The notes under the pieces were generated by a model that did not search any database, had not been told where the DNA came from, and was given only the letters and a program-made list of their open reading frames with translations. A stretch of DNA of 64,000 nt from Amphibalanus amphitrite (lineage: Eukaryota; Arthropoda; Thecostraca; Balanomorpha; Balanidae): the NCBI RefSeq assembly GCF_019059575.1, contig NW_024882956.1, positions 62,001 through 126,000 of the forward strand, read 5' to 3'. Positions 43,207 to 54,502 of the stretch are shown here, piece after piece (the stretch's first letter is position 1; each line of letters starts with the position of its first letter). The position numbers and the translations under genes were made by a program.

Positions 43207-45732
43207 CATATACCCAGGAACAGGGGGACAGCGGTGGCGCTTGCCCCCCCCCCCCCCAACTTGAGAGCCGAGGGGACGGCGCCCCCTCAACATTGAGGCA
43301 GCGAGAAAGGATCTTTCCTCCCTTTTCCGCACTTCTTTCATTCTTGTTTCCTTTATACATCTAAACATCAACACACGACATTTTCCTTGCCATCTGAATG
43401 GTTTCTGCTGATACAGTATCGATTTGACAACATCTGCTTTTGTCATCCCGCTTTGGTTTGGGCCTGACCTTGGCCATAAGTTTTGCAGGCCAGATCTTAT
43501 ACTGGACCATTTTGAGTCAACTTTGAGAAATAGGTACATAACGTACAACGGTGGTAAAATCGTTGCTATAGGTATAACACAGTTTACCCGCTCCGGGTGT
43601 GAGGGAGGGGTTTGGAGCAATGCGTGCACTGACGTGGCGCCCTCGGAAGGCTGTTATGGGATTAAAGCTCAGCGACACTAAGGGCTTGTGTGGTGCCTTC
43701 GGTTTTCGGTAGCACCCTCAGAATCACCGGCGTAGGGCCCTCAGAGCCGCCGGTAAGGGACCATTAGAGGCACTGGTGTGGGGCCGTCATACAGGTGCCG
43801 GCGTGGGCGCTGGAGGTGCTAGTGTGATTCAGAGGCGCCGGGAGAGACTCCTTACAGGCGCTGCTGTGGGCCCTCATAGACGCTGGTGTGGAGCCGTTAC
43901 AGACGGGTGTGGGGCCTTTGAGCTGCTGACGCGAACCCTCTACAAGCCGGCATGGGGTTCTCAGTGACCGGCAAGGGGTCCTTAGGCCGGCAGAAGAAGT
44001 CCTGTGGGGTCCTTAGAGACTGGCATGGTACTGTCAGACGCCGGTGGGGCCCTCAGAGCCGCCGATATAGGGCTTAAATAGGCACTGGTGTAGGCACTCA
44101 GGTCTCAGAGTTGGGGGTGTGAAACCCTTAGAGACACCGGTGTGGGCCCGCATAAGCGCCGATGAGGGCCCCCACAGTTGCCGTTATGGGGCCCTCAGAA
44201 AAATAAGTGTGGGACCATCACAGGCGGGAAATGCCCCTAGAACTGGCCCCTCATATGTCGCTCGGAGGCCAGTCCCGGGCCTTTGGAGAAAATCGAGGGG
44301 CCCTTACAAGCCGCAAGAGGCCCTCAGAAGCCGGCGTGGGACCCTTATGGAGATCTTAGTGTGGCTATTTAGGGCCCATGAGGTGCTTCAACAAGCCCCG
44401 CGTTAACCCGCGCCGGGCCGGTGCTCCGCGTCTTCCGCGCCGGGCCGGGGGGTGTCTGAACACCCCCCGGGGCCGGGGGGTGTCTGAACACCCCCGTCTA
44501 ACTCGGCTCCTGGGCCACGTAGCGACACGCGGTAAGCGGCATTCGAAATAGCGTCAAAAATAAGGAAGAAAACACTTAAGTCATTTTTTCGGTCAGGTCA
44601 ATGGTCAGGGTCGCCAGAGGTCTTCAAAGGACAAATGTAGTCCATTTCAGCAATTTTGGAAACTGCCAACGGCTAACTCGGGAACCAATAGAGCTACAGC
44701 GCCGCAGAAAAGGGCATTCGATAGCCCTTTTACAGACCTTTCTGAGCATTTTTCTCAGATTTGACCTCAGTTCAACGGTTTAGCCTCCAGAGGGCAACAA
44801 CTAAAAAAAGCAGTTTTCACGAAAATGGTTTTTCGTCAATAAATTTTAAATCAAGAGAGCCACGACATTAGTTTTGGCAGCATCGTGTTCCTCTCGTCGA
44901 GACGCGTCGAATGAACTTTTTGTTGACCTTAAAAGGTCATTTTGAAAATTTGACCTCAGGTCAAGGTCATGACCCCACCGGAAAGGGTCATGTTGCATAT
45001 CAGTCGATCCGTATCGTCGAGCTGAATACATCTGACGTGTTTTCATCGCTCTAGCACGTCTTTATCAAAAGTTATAGCCAAAAAGCTGCTGGTGACCGTT
45101 CATGACCTGAGATGACCTCAGGGCTCAGGGGCACACAGAGGGGTCACAGGAGCATTTTTCCGATTCAGTGTGTCATGTTTACCTATGAACCGATGTTTTT
45201 GAGGGTTTTGAACATCATTCGTCCAAAAGAGGCGCATTTCGATTTTCTCCCATTGACTTATAATGGAGAGGTCGCAAAATTGACCTGACCTTAGGTCACC
45301 GATATCAAAATTCCGAGATAAACATTTTGTATATACTGTTACTCTTATCAATCGCTGAAATTTTCAAGGCGATCGTTCAGTCGGTGTAGCTATGACGAGG
45401 ATTGAAACTTTTTATGAGGTGAGGTCACTTGACCTGACCTGGTGACCTGACCTTGAGATCCCTGGGTCTGAAATTTTCACAACAAGTGTGGAAAAGATGC
45501 ATGAACAAGTGTGTCAAAAATGGCATCTGCGAAAAACCGCAGGGGACCGGCGCGGGTTAACCCTCAGCGGTCATGTGGCGCCGCAGGGCCACTCTGAACC
45601 CGATGGGGGGGGGGACGTATCCCCTTAGACCCCTATCTACGCCACTGTTTCATATACATCATGTCAGGTATTTTAGACTCGCCCCCCCCCCCCTCCCAAC
45701 TTGAAAATCGTTCCCGGGCCCCTGTAGACGAT
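43199..45732. mobile_element. hAT-type element A, copy 1 (in the PLE)
   Basis: The body is 43207-45724, with the 8-bp duplication TAGACGAT at 43199-43206 and 45725-45732. The ends are CATATACCCAGGAACAGG and the inverted CAGGGGCCCGGGAACG. The interior is a series of 20-30 base phrases such as GGGCCCTCAGAGCCGCCGGT, plus G/C runs at both ends. No transposase is found. A TTAA element is inserted at 44407-45556. An inverted second copy lies at 56915-63467. After subtracting insertions the copies are about 1.4 and 1.5 kb. Confidence 0.85.
44403..45560. mobile_element. TTAA element, AGGTCA-rich family (CCCGCGCCG subfamily)
   Basis: TTAA at 44403-44406 and 45557-45560 flanks 44407-45556. The left end is CCCGCGCCGGGCCGG and the right end is CCGGCGCGGG. 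The phrase CCGGGGGGTGTCTGAACACC is duplicated near the left. AGGTCA clusters occur at 44594-44624, 44758-44770, 44930-44967, 45100-45120, 45270-45300 and 45420-45455. The core CCATTGACTTATAATGG is at 45250-45266. The uninterrupted site is seen in the other hAT copy at 57101-57104. Confidence 0.9.
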
Positions 45733-45855
45733 ATATTCGTAGACGTCGCTAGCATAGAACACTTCAACGTTTTGAAAGACATGCTAGAAGCTGAGTCCGG
45801 TCTCCATTTCACTAGTGAACTGAATGTCAACAAAAGGCTCCCATTCCTTGATCTG
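45733..45855 (+). pseudogene. PLE reverse transcriptase, block 3
   Basis: Reading continues as IFVDVASIEHFNVLKDMLEA, then LHFTSELNVNKRLPFLDL. This is the palm/thumb text that follows YVDD in PLE. It is interrupted by a palindromic MITE at about 45856. Confidence 0.85.
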
Positions 45856-46105
45856 AGGCCAGTTTCGCCAACAAAAAAAAACAGACGGTTGCGATTATTT
45901 TTTAACAAAACGATAGTCTATGAATCCAATAAAGAGGTGAAAAAAGTAATTGCTGACGAAATAATATAACACTTAAAAGCTAAGTTGTTGCATTTTTCAA
46001 GTCAACTATTAGTATTTTCAGCAGTAAATGACATTTTGAGACTATCGTTTTGTCAAAAAATAATCGCAGCCCTCTTTTTTTTTTTGGTGAAACTGGCCTC
46101 TGGTG
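45850..46105. mobile_element. Palindromic MITE with 60-base inverted ends
   Basis: AGGCCAGTTTCGCC at about 45857 and GGTGAAACTGGCCT at about 46090 are inverted. The inner arms (GGTTGCGATTATTTTTTAAC and its complement at about 46043-46072) extend the match to about 60 bases, with A runs and T runs differing. The flanking TCTG on both sides may be a 4-bp duplication. It is non-coding. Confidence 0.75.
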
Positions 46106-46295
46106 AATGTTGTGTTGTAGCTCGATGCGCCCGTGCCGCCGCCTCGGCTCCGCACCTGGGGGCGCCTCTGCCGCCGCCAGCTGACGGTGCGGGCGCGAGC
46201 GGCATGACTGGCGCGGGCGCCGAGAGGCGACGCACGCCAGATCTCTCTCGGCCCGTTCGCACCGGTCTAAAATAAATCGCGTTGTTATTGATAAG
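46106..46295. other. GC-rich insertion between PLE blocks, unassigned
   Basis: A GC-rich tract (46120-46265) with phrases such as GCCGCCGCCTCGGCTCCGCA interrupts the PLE frame between FLDL and VTVIDANG. The source is unknown. Confidence 0.4.
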
Positions 46296-46735
46296 CTGTT
46301 TCACTTCGAACCGAAGTTCAAGAATATAACAGTGATTGATGCCAATGGTGATAGTTTTGAAACTGATATCTATGTCAAAAAGACGAACCTCGTCCTCGGC
46401 CGATGTATGAACGCGAATGGTGACTGCACCGATGCGTACAAAAAAAAGGTGTAGTTCGGGCCTATGTCAGGCGGGCGATAAAGCATTGCTCAACATGGCC
46501 ATTAGTTGATAAAGAGCTCAAGCGCGTCAAACAGATGCTCGTCAACAACGGATATAGCAACACTGACTTCGACAACATTGTGCGCGACATGCTGGACAAA
46601 CACATGACAACATCCAGGACAAATGACAACACACAGCCCACATCCAACAACATTGACATTTATTACAGAAATACGCTCACATCAGCCTGGAAAAAGGACG
46701 AGATGGTCATTCGAGACATCTTGCACAAGAACGTA
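46296..46735 (+). pseudogene. PLE reverse transcriptase thumb and linker, block 4
   Basis: The text FETDIYVKKTNLVLGRCMNA, then VVRAYVRRAIKHCSTW and ELKRVKQMLVNNGYSN is the conserved PLE region after the RT palm. IYYRNTLTSAWKKDEMVIRD, then ILHKNV, follows. One frame slip lies at about 46450 in an A run. It is cut at TA by the mariner-type element starting at 46736. Confidence 0.85.
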
Positions 46736-48597
46736 CAGGGTGTCTCAAAAGTTCGTTCACACATTTCCCATGCCAATAAAGCATATAAGAACCGGCCAAA
46801 AGTATAAGGTTTTGGTGTCTGTGTGTACACTAGACAAATATGCATGCTTTGACAACTGATTAAGAAGGTTGGAAACCAACCCCTTTGCTGTATCTCCAAA
46901 AATATTTGCCCATACCGATTTTTGTTGCTCCGTCAGCTGCCGGAGGCTGATAAAAGGTTACCAGCTTTCAAGCTCTTGCAGGGGAATCCCCTGCAGTTTC
47001 TGCGTCGGATTTAGTTTTGACTAGCTCCCCGGCAACATCTGATTTCTCCTGAAAACCGACAGCTTGCATCGACACCATTCTTGAGTATTTTGTAGGCATT
47101 CTCTGGCGCTAACTCCTTCATAAATGACTGGCGCCGACATCCCAAGCGCCATTTTCCTTTTCAAAACGACCCCAGTCCTGAACAAACGGGAAGTGCCAGG
47201 AGTAAATTTCTCGCATCATATGGTAGCAGAATGTGTCGGACGTCTGTTTCTCAGACACATTGTGCAAATTTTGCAAATTCCAAGCGCTCGTCATTCCCCA
47301 TGCCAAGACCTTCGCTTGGTTGCGGAGTGTTTTCCTCGGGAGATGTTCTGCTTTGTAAACGGCCCAAACCTGTCCATCGTGTGGTTTTATCGGGATTTTG
47401 TGTTTAAAAGAAAATTATTCGCTGCAGATCTGCCTCTTGAAACTTCGTTAGATAAAAATTTACAATAACTGACACTTTTGGAGGGTCAGGTGTCCTTGGC
47501 ATTGACGATTTTTGTGTTATTGTCCCCAAAAATTAGCGTTATAGATATTATAAAAAATGAATAAATTATAATTTGTCTTTATTTTACGATGACCTGCACT
47601 TTTTTAAAATGGGTAACCTCTGTCTGTGACCTCCTTGCCAGTTTTCAATAGTTATGACCGCATTTTCAGCTGCTTTCCGGAACACGAGTCTGCTGTCGTG
47701 CGAGGGTCGTTCAAAACGCCGTTAGTCTCGCATGGTTTCGTCCTTCAAAAATTTTAGCCACCGTTTTTATGAGATGATCATCATGTTGCACTCACCCTCG
47801 CCGACACTTAGCCATGTGTCATTTCCGACTTAAAGGGACTATCCCACCTTTAACATGGGGTTTGAGTTGAGATAGCCAAGTTTGCGGCGAGGTTCAGAAA
47901 CCACTATCTATCTAGGTTGCAACCCCCGCGGCCTCTTGGTGTTGAAGAAATTCGTTCCCTTCATTTGAAAATGGGCCTTGTACAAGGCCCTATCTTCAAC
48001 ATGGAGCGACCGCTAGTGTGACGTCACCTCGTTTAGTCATTCTGATTTAAATGGGTTTGTTCGTTGAAAAATCGCTTAAAACTTGGTCTGAACTTTGTTG
48101 TGGTGCCTACAGAGTAAAAAGAATCAGCTTTATGACAGTAATGTGGCCTGGGGAAGGAGGTAATTTTGGGCTGTGACGTCACATATTTGAAAGTTTGTGT
48201 TTGGAATATGGGAAGCCTAAGATGTTTAATGAAAAATAAATGCCAGAACCGTGTTCCTGGTCATCCAATCTATAAAGTCGGGCACAATTTAACTGGTTTT
48301 AACAACATTTTAGAAGGTGGGATAGTCCCTTTAATCATTCCCATTACTCCTGAAACAGAGAGTTTCACAACATACCCGACTTTGCAACCTACATTTTCGT
48401 GCCTGACCCATGGTCAGAGATGAACCCTTTTTGTGAGCTCATGAAGGGTCGAATGCACTTGAAAACAATGAGACTGCTTGTGGAAGGTTGTCACCAATGC
48501 CCATGCAAAATTTCGACTGTTAATTTCTTGTTGATTCAGAATTATTGACAAAAAAGCATGGCTGGTACCTGTGAACGAACTTTTGAGACACCCTGTA
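46734..48597. mobile_element. Mariner-type element (CAGGGTGTCTCAAAAGTTCG ends)
   Basis: The body is 46736-48595 with TA at both sides. The left end CAGGGTGTCTCAAAAGTTCG is matched inverted at the right. Excision restores the PLE frame HKNVRPVQEDQQNRLKIYY. The interior has no transposase I can identify with confidence. It contains a TTAA element at 47834-48330. Confidence 0.85.
47830..48334. mobile_element. TTAA-flanked MITE, AGGGACTATCCCACC ends (Kolobok-like)
   Basis: TTAA at 47830-47833 and 48331-48334 flanks 47834-48330. The ends AGGGACTATCCCACCTT and the exact complement at 48314-48330 are 15-17 bases. The body is 497 bp and non-coding. A relative starts at 63778 at the right edge of the window. 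Confidence 0.85.
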
Positions 48598-48745
48598 AGA
48601 CCTGTTCAAGAAGACCAACAAAATCGCCTCAAAATTTATTATACAAGTCCTCGAACATCTTCTCTCGTTGTGCGAAACAATTTGGAAAACTGTGGTTTAC
48701 ACGAACTAAAAATATTAAAATACAATATTTATACTACATAATATA
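48598..48745 (+). pseudogene. PLE linker, block 5 (endonuclease missing)
   Basis: The frame continues NRLKIYYTSPRTSSLVVRNN, then LEN and ends. The GIY-YIG endonuclease that should follow is absent here, but a matching minus-strand copy of precisely this boundary plus the endonuclease is at 41875-41430. Confidence 0.75.
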
Positions 48746-48849
48746 AACTACCAGAGCCAACTGACTTCTATTTTTCCACAATTTTTAATTCACAAAAATG
48801 TCGACCGGCACGCGCATAATGACTTGACGACTCCCCGAAAGTACAGTGG

Positions 48850-49732
48850 CGTAGCTAGGGTCTCTGATCATCAAGATCACCTCAGCTTAGTGATACTCAA
48901 GTCGGTCCGGCGGTCGTCTCAGTCGCGTGCTTCGCCGGAGAGGTGGCGACGACTGTGTATCGGTAGCCAGAGCGTCTTCATCGTCACTTCGGCTGGCCTC
49001 CTCCATACATTTTGGCGTGCCGAAACTGCCCGGCGCCGAATCGGTCGAGTGAGTCTTCGTACCTACCAATACTTCTGCTGTCTCGACCGGGCTGGCCATT
49101 ATGTCGTGAGTCGAAGTGGCAGGAAGCGGCGTACCGGCCCAGGGCACCGCGCCATGTATGTACAACGGAACGTCGCCGTCCAGTACCTTAGGCTGGTGCC
49201 CTCGTGTGGGTGAGCCATCTTCGTGCTCTGGTTCTTGTCGGCGCCGTACGTCCCTCACGTGCCATGGCATGCCATCTACCTCTACCACTTGAGGCGAAGT
49301 GATACCAGTAACAATGCCACGTTTGGAACTTTGGACTTGTCGGTACAGCGGGAACCTGGCTTCCTTGTCCACACCAAGTCACCCTGGTTGTAGAACATTC
49401 TCCCGTCTGATCTTCCTTCCGCTAGGTTAGGCGCGCGTGCCGCCATGGTCTCTTGCTCTACGCTGTCACACGAGTGCCGAACGCAGTCACGTGTTGGATA
49501 TTGGTAGATGGCACTTGCTGGTATGTCTTCCCCACAGTCCCGTGGGGAAATATTGTACAAATGTACGGCCTCAGCGATTGTACAGTTTTTGCGAGCGGCT
49601 ATCACTTTCACTGTCCTGTGATTCCTCTCTACAATGGAGTTTCCACTTGGCCTGAAAACTGCACGAAACCTAAGTTGAACTCCCCATCGCGCTGCGAAAA
49701 GGTTGCGAAACTACGGCTCCGGAAAGCGGTGT
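48850..49732 (-). pseudogene. Second Ty3/gypsy element: integrase core end and C-terminus (minus)
   Basis: On the minus strand, DTAFRSRSFATF (49730-49690) contains the second catalytic Asp of the integrase. After a frame slip, FRPSGNSIVERNHRTVK (49665-49610) contains the catalytic Glu (VER). Then IAARKNCTIAEAVHLYN follows, then GDLVWTRKPGSRC, and, in a second frame, VVEVDGMPWHVRDVRRR and PLRRSTRLRRPPDRLEY at 48890. This is the complete C-terminal half of a gypsy-type integrase, with two or more frameshifts. The upstream part is at 49951-50005 and 54938-55405. Confidence 0.8.
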
Positions 49733-49950
49733 CATTCACTACGTTTCCATGACACGTCTAAATCGATTTAGCGAAATTTCACGTGCGTTTTTCTCGGAAA
49801 CTATTTACCTTATGCAAAAAATGAGCGTAGATATGGTTTTAGCTAGCACCTAATCCTATATTTACATTTTTAAATCACGCCTAAATGCTATGATGGAGCA
49901 AATCCATTTTTCAAAATCGGCTTAGATTGTGTCATGGAAATGTAGCCATT
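49733..49950. mobile_element. 210-bp MITE inside the gypsy integrase
   Basis: The body is 49737-49946, with CATT at 49733-49736 and 49947-49950. The ends CTACGTTTCCATGACAC and the inverted CTACATTTCCATGACAC extend for about 30 bases with few differences. Removing it plus one CATT restores the integrase word EDNDTAFRS exactly. The short 4-bp duplication does not fit hAT or mariner; a CACTA/Chapaev-type origin is possible. Confidence 0.8.
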
Positions 49951-50005
49951 ATCTTCCAATATTTCTACTGGGGCTCCTCTCTCGTAAAAGATATGCTCCA
50001 AGTGA
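49951..50005 (-). pseudogene. Second gypsy integrase, 55-base central piece
   Basis: The minus strand reads NHLEHIFYERGAPVEILEDN. It is trapped between the MITE (left) and the piggyBac element (right). It joins the piece at 54938 across TTAA, giving the continuous integrase text ACVVNHLEHIF. Confidence 0.85.
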
Positions 50006-50449
50006 TTAACCCATTAGTGCCCAAGGTCCTTAAGGTGGTGTAAATTGTTTCATTTTTGCTGTATATACTTATCAGGAGTCACTGATTGCCTGTGATTTTT
50101 TTTGGAAAAAATTGGAGATATTTTTTACCTGTTTTTGGGGGTGGCAACATTTGTGACCAACGGGTCAATAAACACCATGAAATGGAATTTTAACCACTTT
50201 TTCTTACTTTTGTTTATAATAACGTCCAATCTTTCTGCGAAGACTTAAAATGTCAGCATCTGTAGTTGAGCACCTGTATTTTACGGCATTACCACACACA
50301 AAATCCAACACAAGGTAAAAGATATTTGACCTGCTTTGATGTCGACAAGGTCACGCCCACGCCCACTGCGCATTTTTGGGCTTGTTCAGATCATCAGCCA
50401 TACGTAGGAATCCAACTAGTGCTGATGCCCCTCTTGATCTTCCGTGTGC

Positions 50450-52104
50450 TCATGGAGTGTGGTACACCTTCATGCACTTTGGGTGCAGTGGAACGGCGCA
50501 CTTCTCGCAGGACATGTTGGTTCGGCTGTTGCACACCTTGCAACGGTGGAACCTGGTTTTGAGCTCTGCTGGCCAGTGATGTAGACCGTCGTAGCGGAGG
50601 TCTTCTGGTGCTTGGTGGCGGCCAGAGAAGCTTGCTGGAGGACGCGGCACCGTGTTCTTCTTGATGAGGACGTACGTGAGCTCCCGCAGGAAGGGAAGTT
50701 GCGGTCCCTTGGCATGCCGTTGAGACAGGAGCCAGGTGTTTGTCCGGGCAGCGTCAACTCCCCACTGGAAGAGCGGCCACCACCACTTCTTGCTGCGTAT
50801 GGTACTGCGGTAGAGGGCAACACACTGATCAAACAGATCCACACCGCCCATGTGGGTGTTGTATGCATGAAGAGGACGGGGCATCTGTACAGAGATCCTG
50901 CCACCTTGCTTCTTCACATACCGGCTGGCGGTAACGAGCGGCTCCAGCGGCTCACAATTCGTCGCCACCGTCACGACGCGATTGTCGTTCCACCGCACAA
51001 CCAGGTTGTCACCGTCAGACAGCCACTCCATTGTCCCACGCTGCTTCTTCTCCAGCACCTTCTTGTCTGAAAATGGAGCGCCACCAAGCCTGCTTTCGCG
51101 GACGGTTCCACACCCGCCAAGACCCATGTCCGACAGCACGTCCAGGAGCTCGAGTGATGTGAACAGGTTGTCGAAGAATATAGCATGGCCTGGTGGGACG
51201 GCGCACTTGTTCAGCAGGCCCAGCACCACGTCAGCTCCCTTCCCCAGGCCCGTGTCAGCCAGTTGGGTGTCGGCCCCACAGTACGGTTCCGCATGATAGA
51301 GATATCCGGTGGAGGCTGCCAGACACCACAGTTTGTACCCGTATCTTACAGGTTTGCCCCTTATGAACTGCTTGGTGCTGTGCCGTCCATAGTACGGTAC
51401 CATTGTCTCGTCAACGCTCAGGTTTCTGGTGAGAACTGCCGTCTTGAATCCGGCGTTCAAGTGCTGGAAGTTCGGACGTACCTTGTAGTATCTGTCCTTG
51501 CTGATGTTGCTGTTGTCCGCCAGGTGCAGATTCTGGAGAAGTTCAAGAAACCTGTTCCTAGGCATGAGCTCCTGTGCCCACACAGATGACACGTCGTCCT
51601 TTGCAGACCACAGATGTTTCTTGTTGTGCGTCGTTCTATAGCCCGTCATCATCATCACACCGATGATTCCCAGCAGTTCCTCCATCGTCATGTTCAGTCG
51701 TCTTCCGTGTTGCGTCGCGTACAAGTTGCTCTGCTCCAGGATATTTTCCAGCAACTCTCTCGTGAACATCTTTTGGAACAACTCACTTGGAGATGTGTCA
51801 CCGACTTCTGAAGCATCGTTAGGGTCGCCAGCAGACAGTTCAACCCGAAATGTTGGTGAACAGTGCCTCCAGTTCCTGACCTTCTTCCTTTTAGGCCCTT
51901 TGACAGAGTAACATTGATCCGGCTCTTGTATTGCAGAAGCAGCGACGTCACCTGATCCCTTTTCGTGTGTCCCATCGCGAGGAGCTGGAGACTGCTCCCT
52001 CGTCACTTCCCCTGATGTCCCCAGGACTCGGCGTGGGAGATGGGTTGTGTCACCAACGGTTTCGCCATCTGACTTGTCGGAGTCTTCGTCGGTATGGGCG
52101 TCAT
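50450..52104 (-). CDS. piggyBac transposase, main (third) exon
   Basis: This exon carries the DDE_Tnp_1_7 core. Counting from the first visible in-frame GTG at 52006, the catalytic Asp residues are D199 (NLSVDETMVPYYG), D279 (AIFFDNLFTS) and D390 (HMGGVDLFDQ). A C-terminal cysteine-rich zinc domain (CKVCNSRTNMSCEKC ... CMKVYH, about 487-516) binds the transposon end. The frame is open from the splice acceptor at 52104 (TTCTCTCGTTGCAG) to the stop at 50450, with no frameshift. Upstream codons inside the exon encode the acidic stretch DDAHTDEDSDKSDGE. The enzyme cuts and pastes at TTAA without footprint. The rest of the gene is interrupted, so this copy is probably inactive although the catalytic exon is intact. 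Confidence 0.93.
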
Positions 52105-52855
52105 CTGCAACGAGAGAACCATTGACTCTGTAAGCTGCCCTAATTCCTCTATTACTCCTTTGCTGCCAGACCTAATCACGAAAGGGATGCCTCGGGTAAA
52201 AGCAAGACGTCTGCTGGGAATACAAGGGCTTTCCAGACCACCTTCGCTACGTTGATTTAGTAGTCAGCCGCAAGCTCGTTGATGTGAACCATGCCAGTCT
52301 TGCAACATCTTACCGTAATATACTTTGGTATATTTGTGTACGATATAATTGCTGCCACAGAAAATGGAACTCAGGAAGGCAGGGGCCCCTCCCCCCCCCA
52401 ACCGTCCACATAAACGTCACACTGACTAGAAGGCGCTGTTGCATAAACGTTCGCAAGGAAAACACTAATCATTAACCTTTGAATATGACAGGCTTAGGGT
52501 CCTTTCACAATACTACTGGTAAAGTAAGTCAGGTAATGTGTAGTTTCGTAAGTGAATTCGCACATAATTACGAGCTTAGACGCAAACATCGGAAGAAAAA
52601 AATTATCCGCAACCGACCCTCCTATAGTATAAGGCCACCAGGACGATGTAGCTCTTTTACTCTGGCCACACGTGTAGAGAAGTGCGTAAACGTAAGTGCG
52701 ACCCTGTATTTTATCAATCATTCTCCTCCCATCCAACAACAATGCTCACTCATTCACACTACGCTGTAATTAGGTATGCCCTACTTAGTATAGTCTGCCT
52801 ACTACATATACCCCTTCTCATCCCCATTATCCACAATTTCCGAGAGCCCACTCAC
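52105..52855 (-). other. Putative intron of the piggyBac transposase
   Basis: On the minus strand the donor G|GTGAGT is at 52855-52850 and the acceptor TTGCAG at 52110-52105, so the intron spans 751 bases. Joining the exons keeps the frame: PPIEK, then D made across the splice, then DAHTDEDSD. Short C runs and unremarkable AT-rich DNA fill it. Confidence 0.65.
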
Positions 52856-52965
52856 CCTTTTCGATGGGGGGCATGAGGATAACATCGATTTGGTCCTTCT
52901 CGACATCTTCATCTTCAAGCCAGCTGTCACTCTCCAGAAGGTCCAATATCTCATTTGCCGTGAGC
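52856..52965 (-). CDS. piggyBac transposase, second exon (acidic N-terminal), cut by hAT insertion
   Basis: The exon reads LTANEILDLLESDSWLEDED, then IDVILMPPIEK. This is the typical N-terminal acidic segment of piggyBac transposases. It is 110 nt with phase 2 at entry and phase 1 at exit. The hAT-type element entered eight bases behind the 3' splice site, so the acceptor (ATTTCAG, now at 54503-54509) is 1.5 kb away and followed by only the duplicated GCTCACGG. Splicing into this exon is therefore blocked or aberrant. Confidence 0.75.
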
Positions 52966-54502
52966 CAGGCGCGGATCCAGGGGGGGGGCGACGGGGGCGG
53001 CCGCCCCCCCCCCCGACATCCGAAAAAGGCGCCCATAGCCCGCGGCAGAGAGGGCGCCCCGAGCAAAACAGAGGCGACACAGCAAAGGTTGAGCAGAAAT
53101 AGGGCGCCTCCAGCAGAAGTTGGGCTCACCAAGCAGGAGAGCGACGCCCAATTGCCCATTCCCAGCAGATCAGAGTCGCCCCAGAAGCAGATGGGCGCCC
53201 CCAGCAGAAGAGGGGCGTCTTATTACAAGAATAAAAAGATGCCTTCTGTTCAAGAGGGGCACTCCTGGCAGGAGAGGTGTCCCCCTGAAGAGGACCGACC
53301 CCCCAGCAAAAGTAGAGAGGCGCCCCCATTCCAAGAAGAAGAGGGGCGCCCTAACCGCAGATAGGCGCCCCAACAAAGAAAAAGAGAAGCCCATAATAAA
53401 AAAATGGGTACCACTGGCAGAAAAGGGGCGCCCCCGGCAGCGGAGGGGGCCCAGCAGGAGAAAGGAGCCTCCAGCAGGAGACGGGCGCCCCAGCGAAGGG
53501 GGGCGCCCCAGCAGAAGAGAGGGGCCCCCTTCAGGAGAGGGACGCCCTCAGCAGAAGAAGGGCGCCCCAGCAGAAGAGAGGCGCCACAGCAAAAGTTGAT
53601 CAGAGATGGGGAGCCTTCAGCAGAGGTTGGGCTCGCCAAGCAGGATTAGGGGCGCCCCATTGACAATATCCGGCAGAAGACAGACGCCCCAGCAGCAGAT
53701 GGGCGCCCCCGGTAGAAGAGGGGCGCCTCATTACAAGAAGAAAAGGAGTATATTCTGCACAAGAGGGGCGCCCCTGAGGCAGCGGAAGGGCAGCCCCAGC
53801 AGAGTGGCTGTGCCCCAGTAAAAGGAGAGTGGTGCCCCGCTCCGAGCAGAAGAGGGGCGCCCAAGCAAAAAGAGGAGCCCCATAAGAAGAAAAGGGATGC
53901 CTCTGGCAGGAGAGAGACGTCCCCCGCAGTGGAAGGGCGCCCCCAGAAGAGGCGTCTCTAGCAAAAGATAAGTGCCCCTGCAGGAGAGGGGCACCCCAGC
54001 AAAAGTTGGGCAGAAATGTGGCGCCCCAGCAGAATTTGGGGTCGCCGAACAGGAAAGGGCCGCCCCATTCACAGTAGAAAAAGGGGCTCCCCAGCAGCAA
54101 AGGCGTGCCCTAACAGAAAAGGTGCACTCCCAGTAGAAGCGGGACGCATCAAGAAGAAGAGGGGCACTTCTAGCAAAAAAAATGGGCGTCCCAGATAAGT
54201 GGGCCGCCTACAGCAAATTGGTCGTTCTTAGAAGAAATGAGGCGACTTCAGCAAAGTGAGCCTCCCCATGACGGATTGGGCGATCCAAGCAGAGGTTGGG
54301 CGCAAATATCTTTAAAACGGTGGCGCTGCGCGCAGCCGTCTTAAAGATATTTGCGAAAAACCTAGGGGACGTGACAACGCACGGCGTGGGTTTTAAACTC
54401 TCGATTTTGACGACGGTTTGGCGCCCCCGGATTGCCAGGTCGCCCCTATTTCAACTTGCCGCCCCCCTCCCGAAAATTCCTGGATCCGCCCCTGCCGTGA
54501 GC
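52958..54502. mobile_element. hAT-type element with GCGCCCCAGCAGAAG tandem interior
   Basis: The body is 52966-54494, with an 8-bp duplication CCGTGAGC at 52958-52965 and 54495-54502. The ends are CAGGCGCGGATCCAGG and the inverted CAGGGGCGGATCCAGG, a terminus widespread among animal hAT-type MITEs. The interior from about 53040 to 54290 is a degenerate tandem array of 20-40 base units rich in GCGCCCC-AGCAGAAGAG. All long frames across it are repeat effects. A related array without ends is at 32583-33235. Confidence 0.92.

Noticed and set aside
52864-54100. Frames of up to 166 codons across 52.9-54.1 kb
   Set aside because: The interval is a degenerate tandem array inside a hAT-type element; open frames in both directions mirror the repeat unit.
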